Assembly: GCF_033807575.1 (NCBI RefSeq)
Contig: NC_084713.1
Span: forward strand, 16,529,389 to 16,593,388
Direction of reading: 5' to 3'
Origin: Cydia pomonella
Lineage: Eukaryota > Arthropoda > Insecta > Lepidoptera > Tortricidae
Length of the DNA: 64,000 nucleotides
Shown here: positions 11,274 to 24,010 of the stretch, one piece after another
Numbering within the stretch: position 1 is the first letter of the stretch
Layout of the letters: every line of letters begins with the position of its first letter
Notes under the pieces: generated by a model
Databases searched by the model: none
What the model saw: the letters and a program-made list of their open reading frames with translations, nothing else
Told to the model about the DNA's origin: nothing
Made by a program: the position numbers and the translations under genes

Positions 11274-13625
11274 ATTCTTAATGTAATATTGTGATAAATG
11301 GAATCTAACAAAATTGCTCTGTTTATACGGTATAATAGAACCCGTTTATCTCCATGGTGATCAATATATTTTATTCCAGTCCACTACCTCTTCAGCTAGT
11401 TAATTCATTAAGCAACCATCGATGTTGGTCTTCTGCCAAATTACCTTTATTACTTTTATCTTTTTGCAAACCATGGTCACCCCAGCAATGAAACACTCTC
11501 GTTTCTAATTCTTTCCCTCCACAGATGAAAGAGAAAATTAACCATTAAACATTTACCTAAACAGGGTTTTAAAAATTCTTTTGAAATTCCAAAATTATGG
11601 TTGACATGTAAAGCAGTCTGGCACTGCACTTAAATGCTTTGTGATGAAAATGAGGTACCGTCGAATTTTATAATGTGTGAAATTTTTCATTTTCATCGTG
11701 AAGCAACGTAGAGTTGTATGCATTTGTGAATTCAATTACTGTCGAGAAAATGTGTCCAATAAATAGATAATGTCTTATTTTTGATTCCATATACGAGTGA
11801 ATATTCAAAACTTATGTAGGTACCTAACTAGTGTTTATATTTAGCATGCGTTGCGTCGGAGAAATAACGTTATAAGTTATAAATTAACAACAACAAATTA
11901 ACAAGTATACAGTAGTTTTGTAAGTTCCTATGTGATAAGACTAGCGTGTTATTGACCCGTGACCTTGGCATATAGTGACGTTTTTGTTTATGAAATAAAA
12001 CGTTCAAAGGGGTAACAATACCTACTGCTAAATAGCCAATGTTGCTAAAATGCTGCTAAATAGCTAATAGCCAATGTTGGAAGTTAAAAAGCCTGATGCT
12101 GTCAATGATGAAGATAATTGAGGACATAATATTTACTTGCAAAACTCATTTCTATGAGCCATAATGTCTCTTTTTTTAAATATTATCTTTTCGTAATATA
12201 TAATATTATACACTCCTAACATACTGTCATAACGTCAAAACCAGAATACTTTGCAAGCCACAAAACGTTCCCTAAATCGGAAAAAATATAAAAGCATCGC
12301 TCTAAGGGTTATGTCAAACGCAGATGGCTAATTGTGCGGTGCTGTAAGTCTGAACGGGCAAAAAGATTCTTTTGACACGGGGCTCTTTGTAACAGTTGCA
12401 GTGACGTCATGCAGACAGATATAATATGTACAAGGCATTTATGACAGTGCAGTGAGGCAGGACATTCGTCTGATGTCTTGTGAGTGTGCAGTCTATTGTT
12501 AGCGCTTTTCACGATTGTATAGATACTATGTCTCATCTTCTGTGTATCATCTTATGTTTCAATGAATGCAATTAATACTAATCAGTATTATTGGTAACTA
12601 ATGTCTACAATGCTCAAGAAACTACTACCACTACTATTTAAACTAGGACTATTTCAGCGTATTTCTGTAAGCATGTTACATAAAGAAATTGGTCGCATAT
12701 TTTCTAATGTATTTGCACTTTATTTGTTTATCATTCGGGGAACCAACAGCTATCGATTGGAAATTAGTTATTTTATGTGAATTACAAAGAGCCAATTATA
12801 TGTCCCACCGGTAGGAACAGGTTAACAAAAAATTGGTGGTTAGCACTAAATTTTGGTAACACGTTGTTACCACTAATATGTTAAATATCAATACTTATTA
12901 TACACTGAACTATGAGAACAAAACTTATTAGTAAATTAAAACATCCATCGTTACAGTAATATGCTATCGCATCCGACTCGCTCACTTAAGTAATTTGTCT
13001 GTTAGAATATGTACGTCTCATAGTTGTGATGTTACTGTTAAAAACGTCAATATCCCGCTCCTTCGTTAGTTCATTAATTTAGAGTTTATAAACATATTTA
13101 AAAAAAGATAAGAGTAGATTGTTACCATTTCAACTTTTCACTCACAATCAGCGTGTTTTTTTATCTTATTCTTGGCCAATATTTCACGTTTATTATACGT
13201 TTCATAAACACCCGGCACCAAAAATTGTAACAAGGAAAACCGAATATTTAGGTAAACACACAAAAAATCAAAACTTAAAATTTACAGAATAAAATATTTT
13301 CCTAGTGTTCCATCGTAACTTTAACGCTAACAACCCACTTTACGTCTTCACAATAAAACAAAGAACGCAGCCAAATCCCTAAATGCATATGGATCTAATA
13401 GCAAATGAGGGTATAAGGAAAAAAGTCAGTCAAGTGCGAGACTACTTTATAAGACATGGGTTTGCAAAAAGAGTGCGAAACTAAAATTAACCCATTGTCC
13501 TTTTTGAAGGACAAAAAGTATGTAAGTAAGGCGTGACCGTTTTTTTACGAACTATCTGTGCTATTTTTTGGTTAAGTAAAACTGACAGCTGTCTTTTATA
13601 CTTGTCACAATGACAGTCACTTGCG
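11274..13625. other. Gene-free sequence
   Basis: I can support no gene. The minus-strand frame at 12309-12536 (75 codons, Cys/His-containing) has no recognised domain. A short near-duplication (AATAGCCAATGTTG) lies at about 12030-12078. Confidence 0.45.
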
Positions 13626-13830
13626 AGGGAGCGTGCATGAACTGTAGGAGGCAGCACAGGAGCCGTCAGATTTTTGGCGCGAGGCGTAAATGTGATGTTT
13701 ATTGTTCCGATGTAGCCCACAATATGGCAGAACCTATTATGTACAAGTAAACAAGTGACGTGTAAATATACATGTTTATGGTTCCGATTCAGGCCACAAG
13801 ATGGCAGACCCTCGAACGCGCACGGTCCCT
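13626..13830. mobile_element. Element D, copy 1
   Basis: About 205 bp from AGGGAGCGTGCATGAACT to CACGGTCCCT is closely repeated at 42,471-42,676. Both copies include the paired motifs CCGATGTAGCCCACAA and CCGATTCAGGCCACAAG, each followed by ATGGCAGA-type sequence, so the unit itself contains an internal direct repeat. No coding domain is seen. I take it to be a non-autonomous repeat of unknown class. Confidence 0.75.
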
Positions 13831-13933
13831 ATAACATTACAACATGTCATATATATAAGTATAACATATGATATAAATAACCAACTGAACTCAGTCACGC
13901 TCATATCGTCTTCTATCGTGGCCGTCATGTCTA

Positions 13934-14030
13934 GAGATCGTGTCATTCACGACGAGGCGTGCCTTAACTCGTAATGTTGTGTTATTAAAGGTTAGTTTTG
14001 ACAAACCTGCGCGTCATCGTGGACGACACG
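13934..14030. mobile_element. Element E, copy 1
   Basis: AGATCGTGTCATTCACGACG at the left, TTATTAAAGGTTAG in the centre and GCGCGTCATCGTGGACGACAC at the right recur at 25,241-25,335. The outer motifs GTGTCATTCACGA and TCGTGGACGACAC are imperfect inverts, so this may be a small TIR element. Confidence 0.65.
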
Positions 14031-16332
14031 AACTATAGTAAACTAAGTAGTGCGAGAGTGACGCCTGGCATTGGGCTTCTTCTTATCATACGTTTGTATA
14101 ATTTAATGGCGTATTCTTGGTGATATAATTATATCGGACTGACTAGGATATTTTTCACAAGTCAAGAAATAGGATATAATTAGGTAAATTGACAATAGAA
14201 CCCTAACAAAAAGGGAGATACGGTTCCGAATTTCAAAGGCAAACGGCTCAAAATCTCATGCCTCGGCAAGTAGGATCACGTCTTATTTACAGATATTGAA
14301 AACGCGATGAGTTCGAACGTTCATTTGCTTCCTATAGGACTTATCTATGTTACCTACTAGTTTTTTTTTTGGAAAAATTTGGTCAATGATATCACATTTT
14401 ATGTGTATAACATTGGATAATAATATCACCTTACCTTACCTTAAGTAGTCCCTGGTATATGCTGTAACAACAATATATTGAGCTCAAAATCTTTAAAGTA
14501 TGCCGAATACGATTAACCTTCCTTATTTCTCATAATGTGAGTAATATTTGCAGGTAAACAAACGCATAACCTTAATACCTTTTCAGTGCCACTAATTACG
14601 AATATAATACGTACTGGGCGGGAGCAATGCACCTTTATCTCCGTATTCCGTATCTTTGTTTCACCTCCCCCGCTAAGAAGGTGGTAACTCCTGAGTCACT
14701 CCAATAATTTACGCCGTTTTACTCAAGCAGCTCTCCCTTTTTCCCGGGATTCCCGATCCCTTTCCCGGGCCCCTCTCCGGGACTGTAAGCTGCCTTAAAC
14801 AGAGATCTCGCTGGAATCATAAATGTGAAATGCGAGCCAAGTTTATGATAGTATTGTGTTTTTGTGTGCGAGTATGACTGTACCTTGTTCCTACTATTAT
14901 ATTGATTTTAATGAAGAAACATGAAAATAAGTTATGCTTAAGTACCCTTATGGGTAAAAGGGTATCACGAAAAGCAATGTTGATTTTAATGGAAACCTGA
15001 CTGACTCTGACTTTGTCTGAGTTTTTGTTGCTATGAAAAAAGTATTATTACAGAATATTAGATCTTACGGTGTACAGAGTTTATTACAGCCAGCCAGCAC
15101 ATAATGAAAAGCCATAATTAAGTACATGCCATGGTATCCAGCATGTTGTTTCAATTTAGTTTTCTTATGAAATGAATGTGAGCGTACGATACGAGCGTAA
15201 ATTACACGGGAAAACCGTATGTAGCGAAAACTGTCGCTGGCCGTGAATAAGGTAATAAATTCACTTCATTCATTTTCATTGTATTTACCATTACTATTTT
15301 CGTACGTACCATAAAGAGACCCATCATTTCCATATTCAAAGGCTTGGTTAGTGCTCTTCCGAGCACAGATATGAGCGGGCAATCCAAAATGGGTTTACGA
15401 TGATCTCCACTAATGTGAATGCGTACGAAATTGTTTGCACGCGATTGAGTGGCTCGGAAAACGTTTGTATCTACATGCTATATAACTATATGTACCTATA
15501 TAGATAAGTTATGATTTTAGAATTGTATTCACAGACATTCAATTTAAATTTTGCAAAAGGTATGTAACTGAGTATAGTGCATTAAAAGTGATCGAACATG
15601 TATATATTTATAACATTTTGGTAATTTATTAACATTTTGGTAAAGAAAACGCATATAAAGTAACCACCAGTAATATATGATCACGCGCCATATTGCGGGA
15701 TTTCATTGGAACTAAATTTTTATATACTAAACTGAACTGTCAACTTATACATGACAATATCAGCACCCTCTTCACAATGGTCATATATTTCTGGTCGGGC
15801 TTTAAGTAGTATAGATTTTTTCACTCCTCATATTCTTACAATAAAACAAAAATTAATCAAATAACACAGTGTTTAATATATTTATACTTTCTATTTTTTC
15901 CCAGTTAATATACAAGTGTCAAAACGAACAAACGCCGCCAGACATTATACCCACTTTACACTGAAAGTTTTTATGTTAACACACAAGAATTTATGTCGGT
16001 ATGTCGCTCGGAACTTTTCCCATATTTTCGACTGTGCTGACCGTCCTTTGTCCCTTTTGAGAGCTACGCGTGGAATTCAACCATGAGGGTAATGATGCAA
16101 CCACAAACAAGCGTGACAGAGGTCATATTCAGACGAGAAAATGATATAAATATCTGCTTGTCGGACTCATAAACATTTTATGGGCAGTAAGTACTTGAGC
16201 GAGCACCGCTTGCAACTTGCAACTAATGTAAGTTTTCAATATTGTTTTTATTTAAAGTCAGATAGACATTATAAGGTGTTTTGCATAGTAGTAAGAGTAA
16301 TTTGCATGACCCAAATGTTCGTCACTTCGTGT
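14031..16332. other. Gene-free sequence with one GC-richer patch
   Basis: I see no gene. The patch at about 14,610-14,830 is richer in G and C than its surroundings, with repeated CCCGGG-type runs (TTTTTCCCGGGATTCCC, TTTCCCGGGCCCCTC). It could be regulatory or a degraded repeat. The 61-codon minus frame at 15,202-15,387 has no recognisable domain. Confidence 0.4.
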
Positions 16333-16490
16333 GTTTTTTTTTTTTATACTACGTCGGTGGCAAACAAGCATACGGCCCGCCTGATGGTAAGCAGTCTCCG
16401 TAGCCTATGTACGCCTGCAACTCCAGAGGAGTTACATGCGCGTTGCCGACCCTAAACCCGCCCCCCCTCGTTGAGCTCAACCGAGTTTGT
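16333..16490 (+). mobile_element. SINE-B copy
   Basis: A T-run is followed by ATACTACGTCGGTGGCAAAC, CCCGCCTGATGGTAAGCAGT, GAGGAGTTACATGCGCGTTG and CTAAACCCGCCCC. The same order recurs at 33,016-33,148. I recognise it as a high-copy lepidopteran short retroelement, probably inserted in reverse given the leading T-run. The 91-codon frame at 16,180-16,455 that overlaps it is not a gene. Confidence 0.75.
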
Positions 16491-17391
16491 TCAACCTAGC
16501 TCACGCTTATTGTGGACTGGCGTTAAGGTACCGTTGGTTTGAGAGCGAAGTATTTGAAATATCGTACTGCTTTTTTAGATAACAATATATATTATGTAGT
16601 TGCCAAAAATTTAATCTTGAAGATTTTCTCTAGGGACTTCAGCGGTTCGAATCCTGATTTTAAGAGGGAACTCAGCGATCACTTTTTGCTTCTTGGTCCT
16701 CACGCTTAGCTCAGTGAGAGTAAGAGCAGAACACGAACCTACGGGGCCTTAACAAACGGTAACTGTTGTACGAACAGTTCGTAAACCTAATATACCTAAT
16801 AAACCAGAGAGACAGAGAGAATTACCGATGGTTTGTTGTTTTGCTGTTAGAACAAGTTTTTGGCAATAAAAATATTTTTGGTACAAGCTTTTATTGCTGA
16901 CTGTACCTACTTTTCTTTCCTGAGACAATGAATACTCATCGAGACAATTCTAACAACCCTAACACAATTAGGTTGCATTGTTTTATCACAGAGTTCCTAT
17001 AGCCACCTCCTGTCTCCATCATCAGAGCAGCTCAATGGTACCATAATATTACATTGTCACCCGACATATATGTGTATGTGTATGGAAATTTTCAGCTCAA
17101 TCGGAAACCGGGAAGTGGATCAAATTGCAAGATTTGATTACAGACAACGGGACAGGTGAAACTAAATAAAAGCTTTTAAAATACCTAGGTCTGTAATGTT
17201 ATGGCCACGTTGGTTGCGCAGGATATGAAATTATAATTAAGGCATACGTCTCTTTGTGAAACCACGGTAAGAGATGAGAAAGCGTTATACCTCTTTTAGT
17301 GCACACGCCAGCTGATCGCGGAAACTGCGAGTGTTTTCATCTTAATTAAAAAGAATGACGTGTTTATCTTAGATATTTATTTCCTTATGGA
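16491..17391. other. Gene-free sequence
   Basis: No gene and no complete repeat recognised. A short CAGCGGTTCGAATCC-like B-box motif at about 16,640 is isolated and does not fold into a tRNA by eye. Confidence 0.4.
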
Positions 17392-17431
17392 CCAGTATTA
17401 TTCGAGAAATGATCTTCTCGAATAATACTGG
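17392..17431. repeat. Perfect 17-bp stem with 6-base loop
   Basis: CCAGTATTATTCGAGAA pairs exactly with TTCTCGAATAATACTGG across the loop ATGATC. The stem is too short for a canonical miRNA precursor, and no longer flanking pairing is visible. It may be the remnant of a fold-back element. Confidence 0.85.
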
Positions 17432-17667
17432 GACCCTAATTGCAGGGAGGCCGTATGCAGGGGCCTTATCATTTGATATTTAAGCGGATCAAAGAGATGT
17501 CAAGTAGGCTTAAGGTTGGGGGCCTTTTACGGCCTCGGAAAAAGCACTTGACATTTTTAAAGCAAATAGCAAGCGATCAACAGTTCTGTCGGAGTTTAGC
17601 AGATTACGTGGATTTTACGATATAAACGGACCCTTATTTACAACAATTCGCATTGAGACTGAGGCAG

Positions 17668-17840
17668 ATTTTCTCAGCAGTCGAGTGGTTCAGTTCACGA
17701 ACTTTCAATCACATATAGGTTCGTACCAATGAGTTTTTCGAAAGTTATGTTTTCCATAGCTAACCAGTTTTTCCACTTAGGTAAGGGAGTACATACATCG
17801 TGAAGAAACTTGCGAATAGATCGATGAAAACTAATGTAAT
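17668..17840 (+). mobile_element. SINE-C tail fragment
   Basis: TTCGTACCAATGAGTTTTTC, a diverged TTACCAGTTTTTCC-like region and ACATCGTGAAGAAACTTGCG are the body of a widespread lepidopteran tRNA-derived SINE as I remember it. The tRNA-like head seen at 42,790-42,885 is missing here. Confidence 0.55.
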
Positions 17841-18344
17841 GTAATGTACATATCCATCTAGATACACGTTATGAGAGGGTAATATGAGATAAAATCAATG
17901 GCGCGTGCCAAATACACCAATCGGCAGATTGACTGCTTTTACGCAAATCAAATTCTATAAGTATGTCGATAATATCTTTCATACAATATAGTAGTAGTTA
18001 TACGGAATCAATTTGCATCTTACATCGTACGCCTGCATATCCTTGGCTTTAACTTAAATTACTTTTTGGCGAAGAGCAAATGCAAATTGGGAGCGAGTTT
18101 CATGAAATACATAACGCCTGCATGTGCATCAAAGGAGAGCATAAATGTCTTGAGAAGTGTTTGCTAGATGTAAGCCCGGAGCGGATATCATTGAAGACAG
18201 TTAACTGGTACATGTTTTGTGAAGTACCTACATATATGTGTAGAATAGATGTTCCAAATACGTACCAGTATAAAATGAAATGGAAACGTGGAGAGAAATA
18301 GGCAAAGCTGGAATCTGGAGATATTAGCAAAATGCCTGTGACAT
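17841..18344. other. Gene-free sequence
   Basis: Open frames cross this stretch on both strands (18,080-18,432), but they carry no domain and partly overlap the repeat fragment that follows. They are treated as chance frames. Confidence 0.4.
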
Positions 18345-18422
18345 GCGAACGGAGAGACGGACAAGACGAAACTATAAGGGTTCCGTTTTTGTTATTCTGG
18401 CCACAGAATCCTAAAAAGTAGC
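18345..18422 (+). mobile_element. Element L, right-end fragment
   Basis: GGAGAGACGGACAAGACG, AAACTATAAGGGTTCCGTTT and the terminal AGAATCCTAAAAA correspond to the right end of the large element at 61,170-62,515. Only the last 80 bp is present. Confidence 0.65.
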
Positions 18423-18969
18423 TAACTGTCACTTTCTATCACCAACCATAATATCATCCGTTTCAAATTATTTTATTACGCGTTATGGCTATTTATTATA
18501 TTTATTGCGCACATCGTGCAAGATATTATTGCAGGTAATTTTATTGAACCTACGCACGATACTATTACGAATAGAATTTACGCCATTGTATCTAATACAA
18601 CACTAAACTTTACCAAGTTGCTCAACAAAACTAGACTTCGTTGATTGGGTAGTACAAGGTCAAAGTTTAATAAGCCGCCCACTGCCTGGAATCTATAAGC
18701 CTAATGCCTAAACTCAGGCTATCGCCAATAGATCAGGAATTTCTGATTAGCCCTCGGTCAACTTAGACAAACTTGCCGACACAACTTCTTACATAAATTA
18801 GCACTAGAAGCTTCAACTTACATGCAAGCAACTTAGGGGAATGGCGATGGAATCGCGTGTAATCTAACTTATTCGTAGGCTAACTTCTCATTTTGTTTAT
18901 GTCTTGTATCGTTTGCGTTCTATTGTCTCTGAAGTGGCTGCAACCACAGCCTTTCACGGCTATGTAACT

Positions 18970-19470
18970 TAAAAAATTCGATACGGCTTAATAATATGGG
19001 GCAACTCTACCGAGTCCGATAGAGTATTAAAAGCGCAAAAAATATGTGTAAGGTCATTGTGCGCGGCCCACTACCTAGATAGCTGCAGGCCATTAAAAAA
19101 AAAAAGATACTCCCTTTACCATCCATGTACGTCTTTGAAATGTGTAAATTTGTTAAAAATAATATAGAATTGTTTAAAAAATGGCAGCGATAAACTGCAC
19201 AAAAACGACCTAGAGATGCCGACGCATCAAAGCTGTTCCAAAATAACTGCTATTGTATGGCTATAAATTGTGTAATTCTATTCCTGTTGGTATACAAACA
19301 CTAGAAGGAAAGGTTTTTGGGGAAAAAACTGTACAGTTTATTACTAGAACATTGTTTTTATAACATAAATGATTTAATAAATTTTTTTATAAATATAATA
19401 ATGTTTAGATTATTTAATTAAGAAATTTGACATCGACACACATTAATACTTGATTTGAAATTTTGACATT
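18970..19470 (+). pseudogene. Jockey/CR1-like LINE reverse transcriptase C-terminus, decayed
   Basis: The plus-strand frame from about 18,985 reads YGLIIWGNSTESDRVLKAQ, then a Cys-Arg-Pro-Leu motif and LPLPSMYVFEMCKFVKNN. This is the conserved C-terminal region after the RT domain in Jockey-superfamily LINEs. Stop codons appear after about 70 codons, and later in-frame pieces (NCYCMAINCV) remain readable. An AT-rich 3' segment follows to about 19,470. It is 5'-truncated and dead. Confidence 0.75.
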
Positions 19471-21204
19471 GCGACTAGTACATTAATACCATAAAATGGT
19501 GTGACTGTAGGCAAAAATGGAGTCACTTTCATAGTTTTAAAACGGCCACAAAAATAGCATTGTTATTTATTTCCTCGGAGTGATTATGGTACTAATTGGA
19601 TTAACTATGAATTCATATTTACTATAAAATCCCACATAAAAGCTTATTATTATGGCACATTAAATTTCAAGTTCGACACTAAATTTCAAAGCCACCCCGG
19701 TTTACGGTATAAATATCGAACATAATAGTGTATACATTTTTTCAATCTCCAAACGTACCTAAAGTATCTACAACGAGAGACGATATACACACACCCTTAA
19801 TAGTGGCCAGACTAACGAATCGATGAACATAAGACATTCGACAACGTTGCATAACACCAAGCGGCTGATCGTAATCGATGGAAATACCGTAGACAAGTTA
19901 AAAACAAGTTAATGATCCTGAACAATGAAGGAACGATTACAAAAACATACTTAGTATGTACGTATCTTCTCTATGGATAAAGGTGGCATTCGGATCGCAA
20001 TTGCAGCTGCACTACTTACTGTTACAATTTCCCTGATAAAACGTTCGTCGTCGCGACACTGCCGCAATTATGACGTTGAATCCGTCACTCATTTTGTCAA
20101 GGAAATTGACAGATACACCGCCTGCGCTAAGGCCTGCCTGTAGTAATGTCGCAATCCATCTGCAGCCATCCGAACGCCACCTTAATGCATATTGTATACT
20201 GCATCTAAGCTGCACTAGTAGGTACCGACAAGAAAATAGATAACAATTTCTTTTAGGTACCTACTGTTTACCGCTACGGTATTTATATCTCAGCTTCATG
20301 TAGACGAAACGATCTCTAGAAGATTCCCAACGAGTTTTTAACCAGCCGAGCTCTGTCAAGCAGTGACTGAGCTCTTCTAAAACAACGTATCAAATTGAAC
20401 GTAAAAGGCCAGCAAAAGCTCTAAACCGCAGCCGCTTTAGCACGTAAGCTCCTAGACAGATTCCTACCAAGGAAACCGTATTTCGAAAATTGCGCTGAAA
20501 TAGTTTTAAACAACAATGAAAACAACTTTCAACGGCCGACGTACGAAATCCGACGCTACCTGACACCAGTGGAAATGGCTTTTGTTTTCTGAATAAATTC
20601 CACTTTACGCGTTTAGTTTGCAACTGGCAAATATCTGACGCTCAAAGGAAAATCGGCCGAAGTGCCGTAAAAATTGCAAATAACGTTTTTTAAATTTTTT
20701 AATATTGACTATTTTATAGCCGCCAGTTTGCATGCACGCTTCTATAGACTTTATGCCGTTTAGCGCGTTTTTCTCTGTGCTAAAATTGCAGCATCACAGA
20801 TGAAATTATTATGGTACAAAGGCACTTCTGTTCTGCAATTTCCCGAACGTTTTCTTAGAATCTTGGTGCATTCCGACTCGAAAAGCACAAAATGAAGCAA
20901 GCAAAACGAAATGTAAGGAATGCCGAGTGGGACTGCTTTTACATAATGGCGCTTTTAGAATTTATACTTGGATAAATGTTGCGTTTGTTTCTGCTTCTCT
21001 TATTTACAATAGCGAAGAATTTCTTTATTAAGTATTTAAAATACAAACAAAATTAATTAATATTTAGGAAAGCGTACATGTAGGCACAACATTTTATAAA
21101 ACATATTTATAGGTTAGTGCTTCTCCATATTCATTATTTGTACTATTTAACCAAATGTCATACGCCTCAATAACCCACTTAAATAAAATCTAGCATCAAA
21201 GAAT
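19471..21204. other. Gene-free sequence
   Basis: No gene is recognised. The 67- and 77-codon minus-strand frames at 20,012-20,215 and 20,390-20,623 have no domain. The segment TACAATTTCCCTGATAAAAC near 20,021 and a later TTTTGTCAAGGAAATTGACA near 20,094 form a weak inverted pair. Confidence 0.4.
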
Positions 21205-21300
21205 CAATGAATTTCTCGAAAATTATGTATTTACTTTTACTTTAGAAATATCATTTGATATTTACCAGTTGCTTTTACGTAAAGGTAAACAACATAAATA
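21205..21300 (+). mobile_element. SINE-C tail fragment
   Basis: AATATCATTTGATATTTACC and AGTTGCTTTTACGTAAAGG match the body region that I associate with SINE-C. The head and the 3' end are absent. Confidence 0.5.
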
Positions 21301-21966
21301 AATAAGAATAACATTTAAGACACATCTGAATCAGCTTTTAGTGGTATTGCTTGCGCTGCCCGTTGCTCCGTATATTTCTTAGCTTAACATTACAAAGAAA
21401 TTATAAATACTTGAGACAACCTACTCTTGAGAATACTGACCTTATCTCCTCCACATGTCCTACGGCTATCAAATAACGATTTAGAATTGTAACAAAATTG
21501 CTCTTTCAAACTAACAAGAACCTAAGCACTAATAAAAATTGTCTCCTTCAACGCAATCACACAAATCCGGGCATTGGTTTTCAAAACCCGTACAAGCTCT
21601 CTGAAATTTACATGCAATTCCAACCTAACCAAGCTTGATATAAGTTTGAGTTTCCAATGTCAACGATTTGAAAATTACAGCCTTGTTAAAGTTATCGCTA
21701 GAGTTGCCTGCTGTAACAAAGCGTGCTGAGTCCACCAAATGGTCTATAAAAGCCTCTTTGTTCGAATGGAATCGAGCAAATAAGGTTAATTACTAAATAG
21801 GTGAAACGGCTTACAGTGTTTGCTACGTTATGGGCGTTCCAATTGCTTTTATAGGGCAGAAATGTAAATCTTAACTATCATTGAGGGTAATAAAGAGTAT
21901 ATGCCAGTGCTTTGAAGGACAGGGGCGATTTTATAAAGCAACACGCGTGAAAAGGCGAAAAATATA
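21301..21966. other. Gene-free sequence
   Basis: I see nothing assignable in this AT-rich stretch between a SINE fragment and the next TIR element. Confidence 0.4.
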
Positions 21967-22418
21967 CAGTAATACCCCGCTTTACGCGAGAGATGCGTTC
22001 CAGGGAAAATCGCGTTAAGCGAATTTCGCGTATATCGGGGTCTTTTAATAAAATACCAAATTTAGGATCACGCCTTTCGATTTGATCGCCAAAATACTGG
22101 TAGAGTGATCTTATTTGTGCCTCTCATTGCACGCGGTGTTTCTGACTGATAAACCAGCAACGGTTTTAGCTTGAAATCCCCAGTAACATTACCTCCTAGA
22201 AGAAGAGTAACCCGAACACCCAATAACGTAATAATACTTATAGTTAGAAGGTAGATTACCATCCGAGTGCCACGGCCAAGTAAATAACCAATCAGATACT
22301 ATCAATCCAGTGATCAATAGTGCACTCGCGTAAAGCGGGGCAATTTAGCGCGAAAATCTAAAAATCGCGTTATAGCGAATCAGCTTTATCCGGGGTCGCG
22401 TAAAGCGGGGTATTACTG
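21967..22418. mobile_element. Tigger/pogo-like MITE
   Basis: The ends are mirror images: CAGTAATACCCCGCTTTACG at the left and CGTAAAGCGGGGTATTACTG at the right, flanked by TA on both sides (21,965-66 and 22,419-20). A second inner GCGTAAAGCGGGG lies near 22,328. TA target duplication and CAGTAATACC-type ends resemble the pogo/Tigger group of Tc1/mariner-related transposons. The 452-bp interior has only a 64-codon frame without a transposase signature, so it is non-autonomous. Confidence 0.85.
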
Positions 22419-22804
22419 TACGCCAAACACAAATATGTCTGACATTTGTATGTTTAGTGTATAGTTAGACCATTCATAATATTTTATTAGTTAAATCACG
22501 ATCTAATGAAGTTGGAGACGGTGGCGACGTTAGGTTATTTTAGATTTTTTTACTTTAGAACTAATTTTACGCAGCTATATTTATTGTAAATTTGATGAAT
22601 ATCCAATTATTGGTCAAATTATGATTTACTCAGTCGAAGTTGGGCAGTTTGGCACCAACGGTGAAGTTAGGGTTCTCTACGGTAGATAGTTTTGGCAACC
22701 CTTATTCTAAATGAATTGCAACATTCATAGCGGGGTTAGAGTCAGTATCATATGATATAAAAATGCGAGCGAGTGTATTAGCAATGCAGCCCCTGTGGTA
22801 AGTA

Positions 22805-22896
22805 CAGTCAGCAATACTATTAGCTTAGCACCTTTGCAATCTTTGCATACAAACTTCTATGCAGGGGGGGGGGGATATTTTCCTTGCAGCTGACTG
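22805..22896. mobile_element. 92-bp MITE with CAGTCAGC-type ends
   Basis: TA-CAGTCAGCAATA at the left and TGCAGCTGACTG-TA at the right form short terminal inverted repeats with TA duplication. The outer bases CAGTCAG match those of the palindromic element at 46,757-46,879, suggesting one transposase source. A run of eleven or so G residues lies in the interior. Confidence 0.65.
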
Positions 22897-23192
22897 TACA
22901 TGGCAATCGCAGAGAGCGTAGTTTCTCATAGCTCCTAATTTGTAGCAAAAGCTTTTATAGACGAAAGCAAATTATATACCAACCAAAATCCACCCAGATC
23001 TCATTATACCAATAATTTCCGTATTAGATCGTTGTACTCGATGTAAATTCACGAGAAGTCTCGATATTCGAAACTAAATTGCACTCATTGACGAAACAAA
23101 AGACGTCCTCGCTCCTAGAGGCAATACTGTGTAGGGTTGTGTATGCTTCGTACTCAAAGCTAAACGCAGATACTTGAAGTACCTTCGCTGGT
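22897..23192. other. Gene-free sequence
   Basis: Nothing assignable is seen in this stretch. Confidence 0.4.
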
Positions 23193-23443
23193 AATATTGT
23201 AGGACATTATTACACAAATTGACTAAGTCCCACAGTTAGCTCAATAAGGTGTTGAGGGTACTTAGACAACGAGATATATAATATATAAATATTTAGAAAT
23301 ACTTAAATACATAGAAAACACCCATGACTCAGGAACAAATATCCATGCTCATCACACGAATACATGCCCTTACCAGGATTTTAACCCGGGACCATCAGCT
23401 TCGTAGGCAGGATCATTACCCACTAGGCCAAACCGGTCGTCAA
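23193..23443 (-). mobile_element. SINE-A copy, minus orientation
   Basis: Reading the minus strand from 23,443 gives GACGACCGGTTTGGCCTAGT, the B-box-like GGTTAAAATCC, the GTGTGATGAGCATGGATATT body and the ACTGTGGGACTTAGTCAATT tail. It is nearly full length, with a small deletion in the tail region near 23,250. Confidence 0.85.
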
Positions 23444-24010
23444 AGGTAAGTCTTGAGACTTTCATAATCTCTTTTTCCCTTTAAGAATATACGCTTTTCA
23501 ATTTCAGTGTAGTAAGAACAGGAACATTCTCAAAACTTTCTATAATTTCATGCAAAAATTCTCATGCACTTCCACTTAGAAAGTTCCCGTTCTATTGGGA
23601 TTACTATTATTACTCAATGTTCTTAACTGTTGACGATTGTTTCATTTAGGATTTACGTCACTCATTGGCGTATATTTCAAGTGTCATAGAAATATAAACT
23701 AACTGGTAGGTGAGAAGACAATAAATGTGCCCAAAAAAATACCGAGAACATATTGACATGGCAATTTGTAATTTAAAAAAATACTTTTTGGCACATTGCT
23801 ACTATAAAAACTTGCAAATTTAAATAAAAAATATTTACTAATTGTATCTTGTACAGTGTTTACTATGGCTCCGGTCTTGTGGTACTATCACCTTGTTTCT
23901 TTTAGAAGTCAAACAGTCTCTTATGTTGTAATTGCAAGCTTTATTAATTCCGAAATAATTAAATCTGTGCAGCAAACTATCTATTGCAGCTTTAACCGAT
24001 CTGTTCATCC
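23444..24010. other. Gene-free sequence
   Basis: I can support no gene. The overlapping 60-63 codon frames at 23,838-24,038 on opposite strands are chance frames that run into the minisatellite. Confidence 0.4.

Noticed and set aside
17392..17431. Perfect 17-bp hairpin considered as a miRNA precursor
   Set aside because: The stem is shorter than a usual pre-miRNA, the loop is only 6 bases, and no known mature sequence is visible; it is kept only as a stem-loop repeat.
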